From the NCBI RefSeq assembly GCF_016894445.1, contig NZ_CP056775.1:3970001-4034000 (forward strand): a stretch of 64,000 bases of DNA, written 5' to 3'. The stretch's first letter is position 1. Each line of letters begins with the position of its first letter. This document shows positions 26,948 through 34,285 of the stretch, one piece after another. The stretch is from Dyadobacter sandarakinus. GTDB taxonomy: Bacteria > Bacteroidota > Bacteroidia > Cytophagales > Spirosomataceae. Position numbers and translations under genes: made by a program. The notes beneath the pieces are model-generated. The model made no database searches. It was given only the letters and a program-made list of their open reading frames with translations, and was not told the DNA's origin.

Positions 26948-27787
26948 ATGATTTCGTATATTCTCTGGGATGCCAGTCCCGAAATCCTCACAATCCCCGA
27001 ATTTATAGGTTTTGGTCCGTTTCCGGTGCGCTGGTATGGTCTGCTGTTTGCTGCCGGCTTCCTGATCGGGCAGCAGATCATGATCCATATTTTCAGAAAA
27101 GAGGGCAAAACACTCGAAGATATTGATGCGCTTACATTATATATGGTGCTCTCCACGGTCCTCGGGGCACGGATCGGGCATTTTCTGTTTTACGAGCCGG
27201 AGGTGTTATTTAAAAATCCATTGGAAGTGATCCTTCCACCCTATGCGGGTCTCGCCAGCCATGGAGCTGTGATCGGGATTATAACCGGATTATACCTGTA
27301 CAGCCGGTCCCGGCAGGCAAAGGGACAAACGTTTTTCTGGGTGGCCGATCGTATGGTCATTACCATTGCACTGGGCGGTGCCTTTATCCGCTTCGGCAAC
27401 CTGATGAATTCCGAGATCGTGGGAAAACCGACAGATGTACCCTGGGGCTTTATTTTTCTGCGCAATACAGAGTTTCTGAAAATTCCGCGGCACCCTGCGC
27501 AGCTTTATGAATCCATCTCCTGCTTTGTGCTGACATTCATCCTCTTCGCCATCTGGAACAAATACAAAGCCGCCACGCCACGCGGGCTGATGGTAGGTGT
27601 TTTCTTTGTCTGGGTATTTACACTGAGGTTCCTGTACGAATTCCTGAAAGAAAATCAGGAGGCATTTGAAGCTAATTATGCCCTCAACATGGGACAAATC
27701 CTGAGCATACCCGTGGTATTGCTGGGCATCTACTTTATCTGGCAGGCCAAAAGTCCCCGGATACCTCAGCAAACAGCTGTACACTAG
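26948..27787 (+). CDS. lgt: Prolipoprotein diacylglyceryl transferase
   Basis: Inner-membrane enzyme that transfers diacylglycerol from phosphatidylglycerol to the lipobox cysteine, the first step of lipoprotein maturation. It has 279 residues with about seven membrane segments. Conserved features include the periplasmic FPVRWYGLLFAAGF near the start, ASHGAVIG (the catalytic-region His and Gly), the Lgt signature region FIRFGNLMNSEIVG with the essential Arg and Asn, and RHPAQLYES. A perfect 19-bp bidirectional terminator follows. It would act on the many lipobox proteins encoded in this window. Confidence 0.97.
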   Translation: MISYILWDASPEILTIPEFIGFGPFPVRWYGLLFAAGFLIGQQIMIHIFRKEGKTLEDIDALTLYMVLSTVLGARIGHFLFYEPEVLFKNPLEVILPPYAGLASHGAVIGIITGLYLYSRSRQAKGQTFFWVADRMVITIALGGAFIRFGNLMNSEIVGKPTDVPWGFIFLRNTEFLKIPRHPAQLYESISCFVLTFILFAIWNKYKAATPRGLMVGVFFVWVFTLRFLYEFLKENQEAFEANYALNMGQILSIPVVLLGIYFIWQAKSPRIPQQTAVH

Positions 27788-27792
27788 GAATG

Positions 27793-27834
27793 TAAACAAA
27801 GAAACAGAAGCCTGAGCTTCTGTTTCTTTGTTTA
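27793..27834. terminator. Perfect bidirectional terminator between lgt and the sigma factor gene
   Basis: The arms 27793-27811 and 27816-27834 are perfectly complementary over 19 bp with a 4-nt CTGA loop. The outer parts are A-rich on one side and T-rich on the other in both orientations. It lies 5 nt after the lgt stop and 25 nt from the convergent sigma-factor stop. Confidence 0.85.
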
Positions 27835-27859
27835 TGGCCGGGTAAGGTTTCTTTCTTGT

Positions 27860-28399
27860 TCAGACAGCTGCCAGATCTACCTTCTCCCTCAGGATCTGTT
27901 TTGCCTTTACCAGCTGGTTTTTTACAGTATTCTTGGAAATACGCAGAAACTCCGCGATTTCCTGGTATGATTTCCCCTCTTCCACATTCAACCGGAGGAT
28001 GAGCTTTCTTTTAATCGAAAGTGACTCTACCGCTGCCTGCACCAGGCTGATCCTTCTTTCATCCTCCTCCTTACCATCCTCTGCTGCAAGGTTCATGTTT
28101 TCCATATAATGCCTGCGCAGCTGCTCGCTCTTTTCCATCTTCTTGAAATGGTCAAATGCCATATTCCGCAGACACGTAAAAAGGTAGGAGTTGAAATTAT
28201 AGTCAGGCTTGATCTGGGCGCGCTTTACCCAGATCTTAATAAATACGTCCTGCACCATGTTTTCGGCTTCTTCCTCGTCTTTCAGCAGGGAAAAAGTAAA
28301 CCGGAGCGCAGGCGCTTTGTAATAGTTGTAGAGTTCCGCAAAGGCAGCTTCGTCGCCTTGCGTTACTTTGGTGAGGGTACATTCATCGGGATAAGCCAC
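27860..28399 (-). CDS. ECF-type RNA polymerase sigma factor
   Basis: 179-residue sigma-70 family factor of the extracytoplasmic-function group. Region 2 covers about residues 20-90 (FSLLKDEEEAENMVQDVFIKIW, then YNFNSYLFTCLRNMAFDHFK). Region 4 covers about 120-175 (SIKRKLILRLNVEEGKSYQE, EIAEFLRISKNTVKNQLVKAK). The start is GTG at 28399: no in-frame ATG exists near the N terminus, and a stop codon lies 15 nt upstream. This is the type that in Bacteroidota is normally followed by a FecR anti-sigma and a SusC/D or TonB locus, but neither is present here, so it is an orphan and its signal is unknown. Confidence 0.93.
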   Translation of the reverse strand: MAYPDECTLTKVTQGDEAAFAELYNYYKAPALRFTFSLLKDEEEAENMVQDVFIKIWVKRAQIKPDYNFNSYLFTCLRNMAFDHFKKMEKSEQLRRHYMENMNLAAEDGKEEDERRISLVQAAVESLSIKRKLILRLNVEEGKSYQEIAEFLRISKNTVKNQLVKAKQILREKVDLAAV

Positions 28400-28863
28400 G
28401 GCAGTAGTTTTTTACGGTAAGAAAGGGTAAGAGTTCAAGCGTAATCAGTATGGACATTCTGGAAAATTCCTTGGTAATGGATGTCGTAACTTGCTGATGA
28501 CAATTGTAAATTCCGCGAATACGGTTTCTACTAATAAATCCTTCCGTGTGGCGTTGAGTCGATTGGCTTTTTAAATCTACACTGATTATTCCCGTGCAAC
28601 TATCGCAACTTGCGTAAATCTATCTTCAATTTGCGCAAAACCTGTGGATTTAACCATTCTATAACAATAATTTTTTGATCCCTTCTTAAACGGGCATTTC
28701 CAGACTGTTTATGACAGACATTCGGGCAAGTCTGAACAGATGCGGCCTGCATTTCTTTACGATTTTTAACAATCAGGCTGAATCGCCCTGCCTTCAATAG
28801 CCTGCCCGCAAGTGCCGGGAGTATAATAGCCGGAACAGCCCCGTTTGCTTCCCGAACTTCCTA
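28400..28863. other. 464-nt non-coding spacer between divergent genes
   Basis: This divergent intergenic region separates the sigma factor from the kinase-phosphatase operon. I see no credible gene in it; a 65-codon minus-strand reading frame (28600-28797) has no recognisable features. It holds one imperfect hairpin: TTGCGTAAAT (28610-28619) against ATTTGCGCAA (28629-28638), 9 of 10 Watson-Crick pairs plus a G-U, with a 9-nt loop. The hairpin could be an operator or a small structured leader. No clear TTG/TAnnTTTG promoter was found for either gene. Confidence 0.5.
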
Positions 28864-30801
28864 ATGCCTTTTTTCATGGAACAAAGCCAGATCACCAGCA
28901 TTCTTGAAAAGATTTCATCCGTTCGCATTGCCGTGTACGGCGATTTTTGTCTGGACGCTTACTGGGTCATGGACGAGCGCGGATCCGAAACTTCCATTGA
29001 AACCGGCCTGCCCGCCGCGGCTGTATCCCATGATTACTACTCGCCCGGGGGTGCAGGTAATGTGGTAGCCAACCTGGCGGCACTCTGTCCGGCCGAAATC
29101 AGGGTGATCGGGGTGATCGGGGAAGATATGCACGGACGGGAGCTGGCACGACAGCTGCAAAATCTGGGAGCGGATACCACATCTTTGTTTACCCAAACCG
29201 AACATTTCAGTACATACAGCTACCTCAAAAGACTTGATTCGGGAGAAGAGCAGCCGCGCATCGATTTCGGGGTCTACAGTAAAAGGAGCATTGAGACAGA
29301 CCACTTGCTGCTTGCCGCGATGGAAGATGCCCTGCGTGCGTGTGACGCGCTGATCTTTAATCAGCAAATTACCGGCAGCATCAACAATGAATCCTTTATC
29401 GAGGGTGCCAACAGGCTTTTTGATAAATATCGACACAAAATCGTAATGATGGATTCGCGGCACTTCAATGCCCGGTTCCGGAATACGTTCCTGAAAGTCA
29501 ATGACCATGAAATTGCCGCACTCGCTGGTGTGGTTACCAGCCCGGCTGATCACATCCCCCTATCCGATGTGCTTGTGTATGGAAAACAAATGCAGAACCA
29601 TACGCAAAAACCCGTCTTTGTAACCTGTGGCGAGCGGGGCATTATTGCATTTGACAACCTCGGCCAGCATACGCTACCAGGCCTGCAGCTGAAAGGAAAA
29701 CTGGACACCGTAGGTGCCGGCGATACGGCCATCAGTGCGATTACCCTGTGCATGGCTGCGCAGGTGCCCGCTGCCGAAGCTGCTGAGTTTGCAAATTTTG
29801 CGGCCGCAGTTACCGTACAAAAGCTGTTTACGACCGGTACTGCCAATGCCGGAGAGATCCTTCACATCAGCCGTGAACCCGATTACATTTACCAGGCCGA
29901 CCTGGCTGCCAATGACCGTGCCGCGGTTTTCATGCCGGGTACGGAGTTCGAGCTTTGCGTACCTGAGGTCCTGGGCAGGCTGGGCCACATTCGCCATGCA
30001 GTTTTTGACCATGACGGTACCATCAGTACGTTCCGGCAAGGCTGGGAAGAGATTATGGAGCCTGTCATGATGCGCTCCATCCTGGGTGCGCACTATGAGA
30101 CGGTAGATGCTGCTGCGTTTCATAAAGTCCGGCACCGGGTAAAAGAATTTATTCATGCAACCACGGGGATCCAGACCATCTATCAAATGGAAGGTTTGGT
30201 GGAGCTCGTGCGAGAGTTCGGTTTTGTCCCTGAAAACGAGATCCTGGACAAGTTCCGGTACAAGGAATTGTATAATGAAGGCTTGATGGAAATGGTGAAC
30301 CTTCGCATCGCAAAACTGAACAGCGGGCAGCTTGGGCAGGAAGATTTTACGCTCAAAGGTGCCGTAGCTTTTTTGCAGGAGCTCAAAAGCCGGGGAGTAA
30401 CCCTGTACCTCGCCAGCGGCACGGATGAGGAGGACGTCAGACGCGAGGCATCGGCACTCGGCTATGCGCACTTGTTTGACGGCGGCATTTACGGCGCACT
30501 CCGCGACTATACCAAGTTTTCCAAAAAGATGATCATTGAAAAGATCATCCGCGAGCACAACCTGCATGGCCGCGAGCTGGCAGTTTTTGGCGACGGCCCC
30601 GATGAAATCCGTGAGGGACGGCGGGCAGGTGGTATTTCCATTGGTATCACCAGCAATGAAGTGCAGCGCTTCGGCCATAATCCTGCCAAACGCCCCAGGC
30701 TCATCAAAGCCGGCGCCCACCTGCTCATCCCCGATTTTTCACAGTACCACAGCCTGCTGCACATGCTTTTTCAGGAAAGTAAAAACTTTACCACCGCATG
30801 A
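28864..30801 (+). CDS. PfkB-family sugar kinase fused to HAD phosphatase
   Basis: 645-residue cytosolic fusion. Residues about 15-345 are a ribokinase/PfkB kinase closest in style to the heptose-kinase half of HldE/RfaE: VRIAVYGDFCLDAYW, PGGAGNVVANLAAL for the substrate, and the catalytic GAGD with Asp287. Residues about 378-610 are a HAD hydrolase with all four motifs: FDHDGT (nucleophile Asp382), LASGT, a Lys around KFSKKMIIEK, and FGDGPDE. Both halves look active, so consecutive phosphorylation and dephosphorylation of one sugar at different positions is a reasonable idea (as HldE kinase and GmhB do separately), but the substrate is unknown. The start could also be the ATG at 28876. The stop overlaps the next start (ATGA), giving tight coupling to the operon. 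Confidence 0.88.
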   Translation: MPFFMEQSQITSILEKISSVRIAVYGDFCLDAYWVMDERGSETSIETGLPAAAVSHDYYSPGGAGNVVANLAALCPAEIRVIGVIGEDMHGRELARQLQNLGADTTSLFTQTEHFSTYSYLKRLDSGEEQPRIDFGVYSKRSIETDHLLLAAMEDALRACDALIFNQQITGSINNESFIEGANRLFDKYRHKIVMMDSRHFNARFRNTFLKVNDHEIAALAGVVTSPADHIPLSDVLVYGKQMQNHTQKPVFVTCGERGIIAFDNLGQHTLPGLQLKGKLDTVGAGDTAISAITLCMAAQVPAAEAAEFANFAAAVTVQKLFTTGTANAGEILHISREPDYIYQADLAANDRAAVFMPGTEFELCVPEVLGRLGHIRHAVFDHDGTISTFRQGWEEIMEPVMMRSILGAHYETVDAAAFHKVRHRVKEFIHATTGIQTIYQMEGLVELVREFGFVPENEILDKFRYKELYNEGLMEMVNLRIAKLNSGQLGQEDFTLKGAVAFLQELKSRGVTLYLASGTDEEDVRREASALGYAHLFDGGIYGALRDYTKFSKKMIIEKIIREHNLHGRELAVFGDGPDEIREGRRAGGISIGITSNEVQRFGHNPAKRPRLIKAGAHLLIPDFSQYHSLLHMLFQESKNFTTA

Positions 30802-33050
30802 TCCGGCTATTCTCCCGCTTTCTTGCCTGGACATGCCCTTTTCTGATCATCGCCACGGCTTGTGAGCAAAAGCAGCCTGACGATACGAAAGACAATGTCT
30901 GGCAGGACAAACCTTTCTGGCAGGAGTACCACGATGCTTATCCGGTAAGTGCCGGGGCCGGCACGAATGAGGTGAGAAGCATTGCAGCAGACCCGGCCGG
31001 AAACATTTGGATCGCCACGGCAGCAGGTTTTTTTACCAAACAAAAAACAACCCGTACCTGGACAGGCATTCCGCTAGGCAATGATCCCGGCCCTGCCTAC
31101 CGCGTCGCAATCGACAGCAAGGGCATGGTGTGGCTGGGCGCGTGGGATGGATTATATCGTTATCAAAATGGAAAAACGATAAAACATGATGTCCCCAAAG
31201 GCCCCATATCCATGCTATGTGCCGCGAAAGAGGGTATGTATGCCATGGGCCCTCAGGGAATGTGGCTGCAAAAAGGGGATCAATTCATCCCGCAGAAAGG
31301 GCTGGCTGCCCGTTCCCTCCGGGACGTGGTTTCTGATGAAAAAGGCGGGCTCTGGATTGCTACCGACGCCGGCCTTTTTCATTGGCAGGATAGCAGTAGC
31401 ACCCACTTTTACCAAACAGATCAGCTGATCAGCGGATACACAAAAGGACTTGCATACGATGCCGGTCACAAGCTTTGGGTAGGCGGACTCGGAGGCGTGA
31501 CCGTGCGGAACACTAATGCCAGGGAAAAGGAATTGCGTGTAGCAGACGGCATTCCTTCGGTGTTCGTCACGACCGTCCGTCATGCGCCCGACAGTACGAT
31601 GTGGGTCGGGACTGAAACCGGAGTTGTCCGGTACCTGCCCGATGGTTCGCACTCCCTGCGTTTTTCGAGAAGGTGGCTGCTGGACGACCATGTGAATGAT
31701 ATTGCATTTGACCGGGAAGGTACCGCCTGGATTGCGACACCTCAGGGCGTAAGTGCCATCAGGAAAAAGCGTATGACGCTGGCGGAAAAAGAGCTGTACT
31801 TTCAGGATGTACTTCAAAAAAGACATATCAGGGCGCCCTGGATTGCCGGGCAGGCGCATTTGCGAACTCCCGGCGATACCGCCTCCTGGGAGCCCGAAGA
31901 CGATGATAACGACGGTGAGTATACGGGCAACTACCTCGCTATGGAAAGTTTTCGGTATGCGGCTACAAAAGATCCGCAAGCCAGGACCAATGCGCACAAG
32001 GCATTCGGATTTCTGAAACTCCTGCAGGAAGTGACCGGTACCGAAGGCTTTTTTGCAAGAACCATCATTCCCTCCGGCTGGAAGCAAATGCACGATGGAA
32101 ACCGCACCTATACAAGGCAGGAACTGGCCGATGAGCTGGTCAAAGAGCCGCGCTTCAAGCCCGTGGAGGTCCGGTGGCACAAGTCGGCTGACGGGAAGTG
32201 GCTTTGGAAAGGCGATACCAGCAGTGATGAAATGTGCGGCCACATGTTTGGCTATTACTTCTACTATACCCTTGCTGCTGATGCCGCCGAGAAAAAAGTC
32301 ATAGCCGCCCACGTCAGTCGCATTGTTGATTACCTGATCAAAAACAAGCTTAACCTTGCCGATGTGGATGGCAAGGCTACACGCTGGTCGGTATGGTCGC
32401 CTGACCAGCTCAACCGCGATCCCGAGTGGCTGCCCGACCGCAACCAGAACTCCATGGAAATGCTTGCCTTTCTGAAACTTGCCTATTTCATGACAGGCTA
32501 TGCCCGGTATGAGCAACAATACCTGCATCTGATCAAAAAGGAGCAGTATCTCAAAAACATGTCCGCCGTCACCAGCCAGAACCCGGCTTGGCTGATCTAT
32601 TTCGACCTGGTTCTGCAAGCCTATGTATACCCGATTTTGATCAAATGCGAGAAAGATCCGGAGCGGGTGTCCTTTTATAAAAAGCATATGGAACAATGGT
32701 ATCAGCTCCGGCGCGGTGACCAGAATCCCCTGATCAACTTCATTTATAACTATTGTACAAACCGGCACGAAGAGGTTCAGCAATCTGTGAACTTCCTCGT
32801 GGATACACCCCTCGACCTGATCGACTGGCCAATTGACCACAGCAAGCGCGAAGATGTGACCATGACGAGAACGCCCGTGCTGGACGACCGGCAGGTAAGT
32901 CCGCTTCAACCCGCTAGCCTGCGTATGACTGTCCGGTGGGATAAAAATCCGTGGACGCTGGCCGGCGGGAATCCGCAGGTTGAGCGCGAGCCTGTGTTCT
33001 GGCTCCTACCCTACTGGATGGGCCGGTACCTGGGGCAAATTTCAAAATAA
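30798..33050 (+). CDS. Lipoprotein with N-terminal beta-propeller and C-terminal helical domain (paralogue 1)
   Basis: 750 residues. The lipoprotein signal ends IATAC (Cys at about 22). The first ~320 residues form a two-component-regulator-type propeller, with blade motifs NIWIATAAGFF, GMVWLGAWDGLYRY, GGLWIATDAGLF and TMWVGTETGVVRY. Instead of a histidine kinase, the C-terminal ~420 residues are a mainly helical, Trp/Tyr-rich domain resembling alpha/alpha-toroid carbohydrate enzymes: DDDNDGEYTGNYL, WLWKGDTSSDE (TSSDE at 474-478) followed by GH, DVDGKATRWSVW, PLDLIDW, and WLLPYWMGRYLG at the end. A paralogue with the same conserved blocks is at 34286-36499. It starts inside the stop of the kinase gene. 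I infer an exported glycan-binding or glycan-cleaving protein; no known family was firmly recognised for the C-terminal half. Confidence 0.8.
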   Translation: MIRLFSRFLAWTCPFLIIATACEQKQPDDTKDNVWQDKPFWQEYHDAYPVSAGAGTNEVRSIAADPAGNIWIATAAGFFTKQKTTRTWTGIPLGNDPGPAYRVAIDSKGMVWLGAWDGLYRYQNGKTIKHDVPKGPISMLCAAKEGMYAMGPQGMWLQKGDQFIPQKGLAARSLRDVVSDEKGGLWIATDAGLFHWQDSSSTHFYQTDQLISGYTKGLAYDAGHKLWVGGLGGVTVRNTNAREKELRVADGIPSVFVTTVRHAPDSTMWVGTETGVVRYLPDGSHSLRFSRRWLLDDHVNDIAFDREGTAWIATPQGVSAIRKKRMTLAEKELYFQDVLQKRHIRAPWIAGQAHLRTPGDTASWEPEDDDNDGEYTGNYLAMESFRYAATKDPQARTNAHKAFGFLKLLQEVTGTEGFFARTIIPSGWKQMHDGNRTYTRQELADELVKEPRFKPVEVRWHKSADGKWLWKGDTSSDEMCGHMFGYYFYYTLAADAAEKKVIAAHVSRIVDYLIKNKLNLADVDGKATRWSVWSPDQLNRDPEWLPDRNQNSMEMLAFLKLAYFMTGYARYEQQYLHLIKKEQYLKNMSAVTSQNPAWLIYFDLVLQAYVYPILIKCEKDPERVSFYKKHMEQWYQLRRGDQNPLINFIYNYCTNRHEEVQQSVNFLVDTPLDLIDWPIDHSKREDVTMTRTPVLDDRQVSPLQPASLRMTVRWDKNPWTLAGGNPQVEREPVFWLLPYWMGRYLGQISK

Positions 33051-33053
33051 CAA

Positions 33054-33080
33054 TCCGTGTACATCCGTGCATTTGTGGCA
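33054..33080 (+). repeat. Intercistronic CCGTG-rich element, copy 1
   Basis: 27-nt element made of three loose TCCGTG-like units, placed 4 nt before the ATG of the sialidase-fold gene. It matches 21 of 27 positions of a second copy at 62403-62429, which also lies directly before a start codon inside an operon. Confidence 0.5.
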
Positions 33081-33084
33081 TAAA

Positions 33085-34275
33085 ATGAAAAACCTGATTA
33101 CGCTTCTCACCGCAACCATCCTGAACGCCCACCTGCTCTATGCACAGCGTCCGGCCATCACACAGGAAATGAATATTTTCCCGCATCAGGAGCAGCACGT
33201 TCACGGCAGCAGCCTGGTAAGTCTGCCCAACGGAGATATGCTTGCAGCCTGGTTTCAGGGGAGCGGCGAGCGCAATGCAGATGATGTGCGGATAATGGGT
33301 GCAAGATTGAAAAAAGGCACAATCAAGTGGTCCGAACCGTTTCTGATGGCCGATACACCGCATATTCCTGATTGTAACCCGGTACTTTTTCTCAATGCCC
33401 GGGGCAAAATTTTTCTGATTTGGATTGCCGTGCAGGCCAACCTTTGGGAACAATCCATCCTTCGCCTCAGGACTTCCACCGACTATGCCGGTGCGGGTGC
33501 GCCGGTCTGGAACTGGCAGGATAACATTTTACTGAAACCCGACGCCCGCTTTGCCGAAGAGGTTGTCAAGAAATTCAAAGAACTCCCTGATGACCACCAT
33601 GGCTGGGCCGGGTATGCACCACGGTACGATAACCTGATTGCAGAAGCCGCCAAAGATCCCGTCAAACGCAGCATCGGCTGGATGACGCGCATCAAACCGC
33701 TTGTGGAACCCACCGGAAAAATCTTGCTCCCGCTTTATTCCGATGGCTTCAATATGTCCATGCTCGCCATTTCGGAAGATCACGGAAGTACCTGGCGGCC
33801 CGGTCTGCCGATTGTAGGTCGCGGCCCTATTCAGCCTGCACTTATCCGCAAAAAGAATGGAAATCTCATTGCTTTCATGCGCGACAGCGGAGATGCACCC
33901 TGCCGCGTGCATCGGAGCGAGTCAGCCGACAATGGTGAAACCTGGACTGTTTCTCGAAAAACAGAAATTCCTAATACAGCCAGCGTGGAAGCGCTGACGC
34001 TGCAAGACGGCAGATGGGCATTTCTGGGTAATGATATCAGTGAGGGAAGGTACCAGCTTACCCTCATGCTGTCCGATGATGAAGGCAAAACGTGGAAATG
34101 GAAGACCTATCTTGAAAATGATCTTTCCCGGCAGGGCAGCTTTTCATACCCGTGTATGATCCAGACCGCAGACGGATTGTTGCGGATCACCTACTCACAC
34201 CACCCTGCCAAAGGAAAAAAGACAATCAGGTATGTTACCGTTGATCCTTTACAGATTTCTAAATCCAATCTTTAA
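33085..34275 (+). CDS. Secreted sialidase-fold (BNR repeat) protein
   Basis: 396 residues from ATG 33085. The signal peptide is MKNLITLLTATILNAHLLYA. The six-bladed sialidase-type propeller is shown by three Asp boxes (SEDHGSTW, SADNGETW, SDDEGKTW) and by the N-terminal SLVSLPNGDMLAAWFQGSGERNADD region, which is typical of the BNR_2 exo-alpha-sialidase-like family. Family members act on sialic acids or on other acidic or neutral glycans, so true sialidase activity cannot be claimed. No sialic acid catabolic genes (nanA/nanE type) are seen nearby. It sits between the two propeller-helical paralogues, 34 nt after the first and 10 nt before the second, within one operon. Confidence 0.88.
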   Translation: MKNLITLLTATILNAHLLYAQRPAITQEMNIFPHQEQHVHGSSLVSLPNGDMLAAWFQGSGERNADDVRIMGARLKKGTIKWSEPFLMADTPHIPDCNPVLFLNARGKIFLIWIAVQANLWEQSILRLRTSTDYAGAGAPVWNWQDNILLKPDARFAEEVVKKFKELPDDHHGWAGYAPRYDNLIAEAAKDPVKRSIGWMTRIKPLVEPTGKILLPLYSDGFNMSMLAISEDHGSTWRPGLPIVGRGPIQPALIRKKNGNLIAFMRDSGDAPCRVHRSESADNGETWTVSRKTEIPNTASVEALTLQDGRWAFLGNDISEGRYQLTLMLSDDEGKTWKWKTYLENDLSRQGSFSYPCMIQTADGLLRITYSHHPAKGKKTIRYVTVDPLQISKSNL

Positions 34276-34285
34276 TTGTTTTATC

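Noticed and set aside
28600..28797. 65-codon minus-strand frame in the spacer between the sigma factor and the kinase gene
   Set aside because: Basic, low-information sequence without promoter, ribosome site or known pattern; the spacer is better read as regulatory.
31215..32909. 564-codon open frame on the minus strand opposite the first propeller/helical gene
   Set aside because: It is antisense to a gene with signal peptide, repeat motifs and a paralogue; the frame encodes no recognisable domain and is a codon-bias shadow.
33085..34275. Calling this gene a true sialidase (nanH) in a sialic acid locus
   Set aside because: Only the BNR fold and Asp boxes are visible; no sialic acid lyase, epimerase or transporter genes are nearby.
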